This document shows positions 25,666-27,355 of a stretch of 27,355 nucleotides of DNA, in pieces. The notes beneath the pieces are model-generated. The model was not told the DNA's origin and searched no databases. It was given only the letters and a program-made list of their open reading frames with translations. How positions within the stretch are numbered: position 1 is the first letter of the stretch; each line of letters opens with the position of its first letter. Source of the stretch: Flavobacteriaceae bacterium (GTDB lineage: Bacteria > Bacteroidota > Bacteroidia > Flavobacteriales > Flavobacteriaceae); assembly GCA_021151665.1 (NCBI GenBank), contig JAGKWW010000039.1:1-27355 (forward strand). The letters run 5' to 3'. A program made the position numbers and the translations under genes.

Positions 25666-26405
25666 GGCAACCTATGCGAGGGCGATGAGCAGGGTATAGG
25701 AACACACCTTGCAGTAGGCGAGCCGAAGGAATATTCCCGCAAGGTAGGCGATAAGCGCTATGAGCTGAGCAACCACCTGGGCAACGTACTGGATGTAATT
25801 AGTGATCGGAAGCTGATAGGGGGCGGGCGCACCACCACGCAGCTGTTTAACTGGGACTTCTCAAACGGGAATCAGGGCTGGACGGCTTCGGGGGTACAGG
25901 AGCTGCCCCTTACAGAGAACGGAAGGGCTAAGGTAAAGGGCAATGTAAATGAAATTGGCATAAGCCACGACTTAACGCTTACCGGACAGCATACCTACTT
26001 ATTTACGGCAGAAATAGATAAAACCAACTATTCGAAGCAGGTAAGCCTCTGGCTGGTTTTTGTAGGGCCTACCAACTCGGAGACACCAGTTCACCAGTAT
26101 GCCGTATCGGGTACAGGTATGAAATATGCTACTACCGCCGTGACACTTGACGGCACGGGCGTAGGCAATTACAGGCTAAAGGTGCGCCGCACAGCGCCAA
26201 CGGTACCTGGCGAGGCTTATGAAACCTTTTATGTAGACAACATCACGGTAAGTGAGATAACCGATAACTTAACTGCAGGCCTGCAGCCCGATGTAATAGA
26301 GCACCACGACTATGACCCGTTTGGAATGCAGGTTGCTCAGCGGTCTACCCTGATGGGTGAATACAGATATGGGTTCCAGGGGCAGGAGAAGGATAATGAG
26401 ATTAA
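25666..26405 (+). repeat. duplicated RHS core segment, copy B (displaced cassette)
   Basis: This copy aligns with the main RHS gene at an offset of about 2280 nt. Translated in the frame open from 25648, just after the TGA at 25645-25647, it begins AIGNLCEGDEQGIGTH, matching GIGDVCEGDEQGIGTH at the end of the calcium-binding repeats in the main gene. It then runs through YELSNHLGNVLDV, a diverged jelly-roll, and GFQGQEKDNEIKG. No ATG is present in this frame before 26119, so the 5' part (25648-26118) seems untranslated unless joined to a shell by recombination. Confidence 0.85.
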
Positions 26406-27339
26406 AGGCAAGGATGCTACCAGCCTTAACTACACCTTCCGTATGCACGACCCGAGGGTGGGAAGGTTCTTTGCAGTGGACCCGTTGGCCAAAGATTATG
26501 CATTTTATTCTCCGTATCAATTTAGTGGCAATTCAACTATTATTGGTATAGATATGGAAGGATTAGAATTACAGATCAGCAATTCTACTTTTACTATGAA
26601 AGAAAATAGTGGCACTACTCTCCTTACAGCTGAAGCGGATTTCAAATTAACTATTAAAGTTTTGAATATGACAGGGCTAAAATTAATGGGAACACAATTA
26701 CTTACAAACTATGCTGCGGGTAGGGCTAGAGATGTTTTCAGTGATAAATTTGGAACGGGTAATTTTTCCATTCCATTTGACTCCAATGGCAAATTGTTGA
26801 AGACTCCAATTAATTACAAAGCAAATGCTAAAATAAAGGATTTTTCTGTAAATTTCCTTACTATTAATTCTATGAAGGAAGTAAAAGATGGAGATTTAGT
26901 CATGGTTTTAGCAAATCAAAGATTAATTGGAGGTGAGGCAAATGCTTATGTTAACTGTAATGGTTGCAATGTAATGGTGGTTGATGTCGGGGCACCTGAA
27001 TTTAAAATTAAAACTAATAACGGAACTGTTAATTTTAATACACAAAATTTTTCGGTGTTTAGAATGGGTAAAACAATAGTCCATGAAATTGGTCATATCC
27101 TTGGTCTAGTAGACCAATATGAAAATAAACAACCCAAAAAAGGTTATGAAAATAATATTATGGCTGATGCTACTCAAAGTAATTTAACTAGCCAACAAGT
27201 TTCAGAAATATTAAATGACCAATTTTTTGAAAGAAGGCAGAACAAACATATGGCTTCTAAAGGAATAAAGATTAAATCAAATAATACTACAGGGCAACTT
27301 AGAGATGTGTTGAAAGATGAAGGAATTATTAAAAAATAG
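26119..27339 (+). CDS. displaced RHS C-terminal cassette with metzincin-like metallopeptidase tip
   Basis: The first ATG in this frame (26119) lies inside a jelly-roll domain, and homology to the main RHS gene extends back to about 25660, so this is best read as a 5'-truncated orphan cassette rather than a normal gene. It contains the end of the jelly-roll, YDPFGMQ, GFQGQEKDNEIKG, then a different core ending (MHDPRVGRFFAVDP, NSTIIGIDMEGLEL; about residues 115-152). The last 254 residues or so form a distinct tip with HEIGHILGLVD at residues 322-332 (nt 27082-27114) and a downstream Met in NNIMAD (residue 348). This fits HExxHxxGxxD zinc binding and a Met-turn, as in metzincin-type peptidases; Glu323 would be catalytic. 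The tip DNA is AT-rich. Only 16 nt follow its stop, so any cognate immunity gene lies beyond the window. Confidence 0.75.
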   Translation: MKYATTAVTLDGTGVGNYRLKVRRTAPTVPGEAYETFYVDNITVSEITDNLTAGLQPDVIEHHDYDPFGMQVAQRSTLMGEYRYGFQGQEKDNEIKGKDATSLNYTFRMHDPRVGRFFAVDPLAKDYAFYSPYQFSGNSTIIGIDMEGLELQISNSTFTMKENSGTTLLTAEADFKLTIKVLNMTGLKLMGTQLLTNYAAGRARDVFSDKFGTGNFSIPFDSNGKLLKTPINYKANAKIKDFSVNFLTINSMKEVKDGDLVMVLANQRLIGGEANAYVNCNGCNVMVVDVGAPEFKIKTNNGTVNFNTQNFSVFRMGKTIVHEIGHILGLVDQYENKQPKKGYENNIMADATQSNLTSQQVSEILNDQFFERRQNKHMASKGIKIKSNNTTGQLRDVLKDEGIIKK

Positions 27340-27355
27340 GATTAAAATAATCACA

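Noticed and set aside
25445..25699. An 84-codon open frame after the immunity gene.
   Set aside because: It runs through the hairpin and the Flavo-1-like element and ends in a different frame over the duplicated RHS segment; its sequence shows no protein-like features.
1..27355. tRNA or rRNA genes, CRISPR arrays, transposases and integrases.
   Set aside because: None was seen: coding regions fill nearly the whole window, and the only noncoding stretch over 100 nt is about 25449-25660.

Overview
The window reads as chromosomal DNA from a Bacteroidota bacterium, most likely a Flavobacterium-like flavobacterium. The evidence is the protein families (OmpH/Skp, Bacteroidota-type giant RHS proteins, cleaved-adhesin and PPC-like surface modules), a lipoprotein signal with acidic residues after the cysteine, and an intergenic element that resembles the Flavo-1 RNA. 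This is recognition from memory; no database search was run.

All genes are on the + strand. From 1 to 25448 they are packed with overlaps or gaps of 0 to 10 nt, which suggests one long operon. In order: the tail of an unknown upstream gene; an OmpH/Skp-like periplasmic chaperone (60-548); a small lipoprotein (535-1140); a 1896-aa SpvB/TcB-like shell protein (1137-6827); a roughly 1887-aa adhesin-like protein with a von Willebrand A domain (6832-12495); a 241-aa secreted protein, possibly LolA-like (12467-13192); a 3964-aa RHS/YD-repeat polymorphic toxin (13203-25097); and directly abutting it a 116-aa zinc-ribbon protein, the candidate immunity protein (25098-25448). The giant proteins begin with Sec-type signal peptides. 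I see no PAAR/VgrG (T6SS) domain and no type IX C-terminal sorting domain, so the route across the outer membrane is open.

After the immunity gene come a strong AT-rich hairpin (25500-25526), a Flavo-1-like RNA element (25544-25634) and then a displaced second copy of the RHS C-terminal region (about 25658-27339). The copy lacks an obvious start, repeats the last stretch of the main RHS shell, and ends in a different toxin, a metzincin-like zinc metallopeptidase with HEIGHILGLVD. This looks like an orphan toxin cassette that could replace the main tip by recombination through the shared core.

Two architectural points stand out. A domain that I recall as continuous in related proteins appears split: its first half ends the protein at 1137-6827 and its second half ends the next protein, 5.1 kb downstream, as if a secreted adhesin gene had been inserted into it. 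Also, a cysteine-bounded module of about 130-155 residues is repeated in tandem in both the adhesin-like protein and the RHS protein, which ties the two giants together as parts of one system. The working model is a TcB/TcC-like or Rhs-like cocoon carrying a C-terminal toxin, with surface adhesin and periplasmic chaperone helpers encoded in the same transcript.
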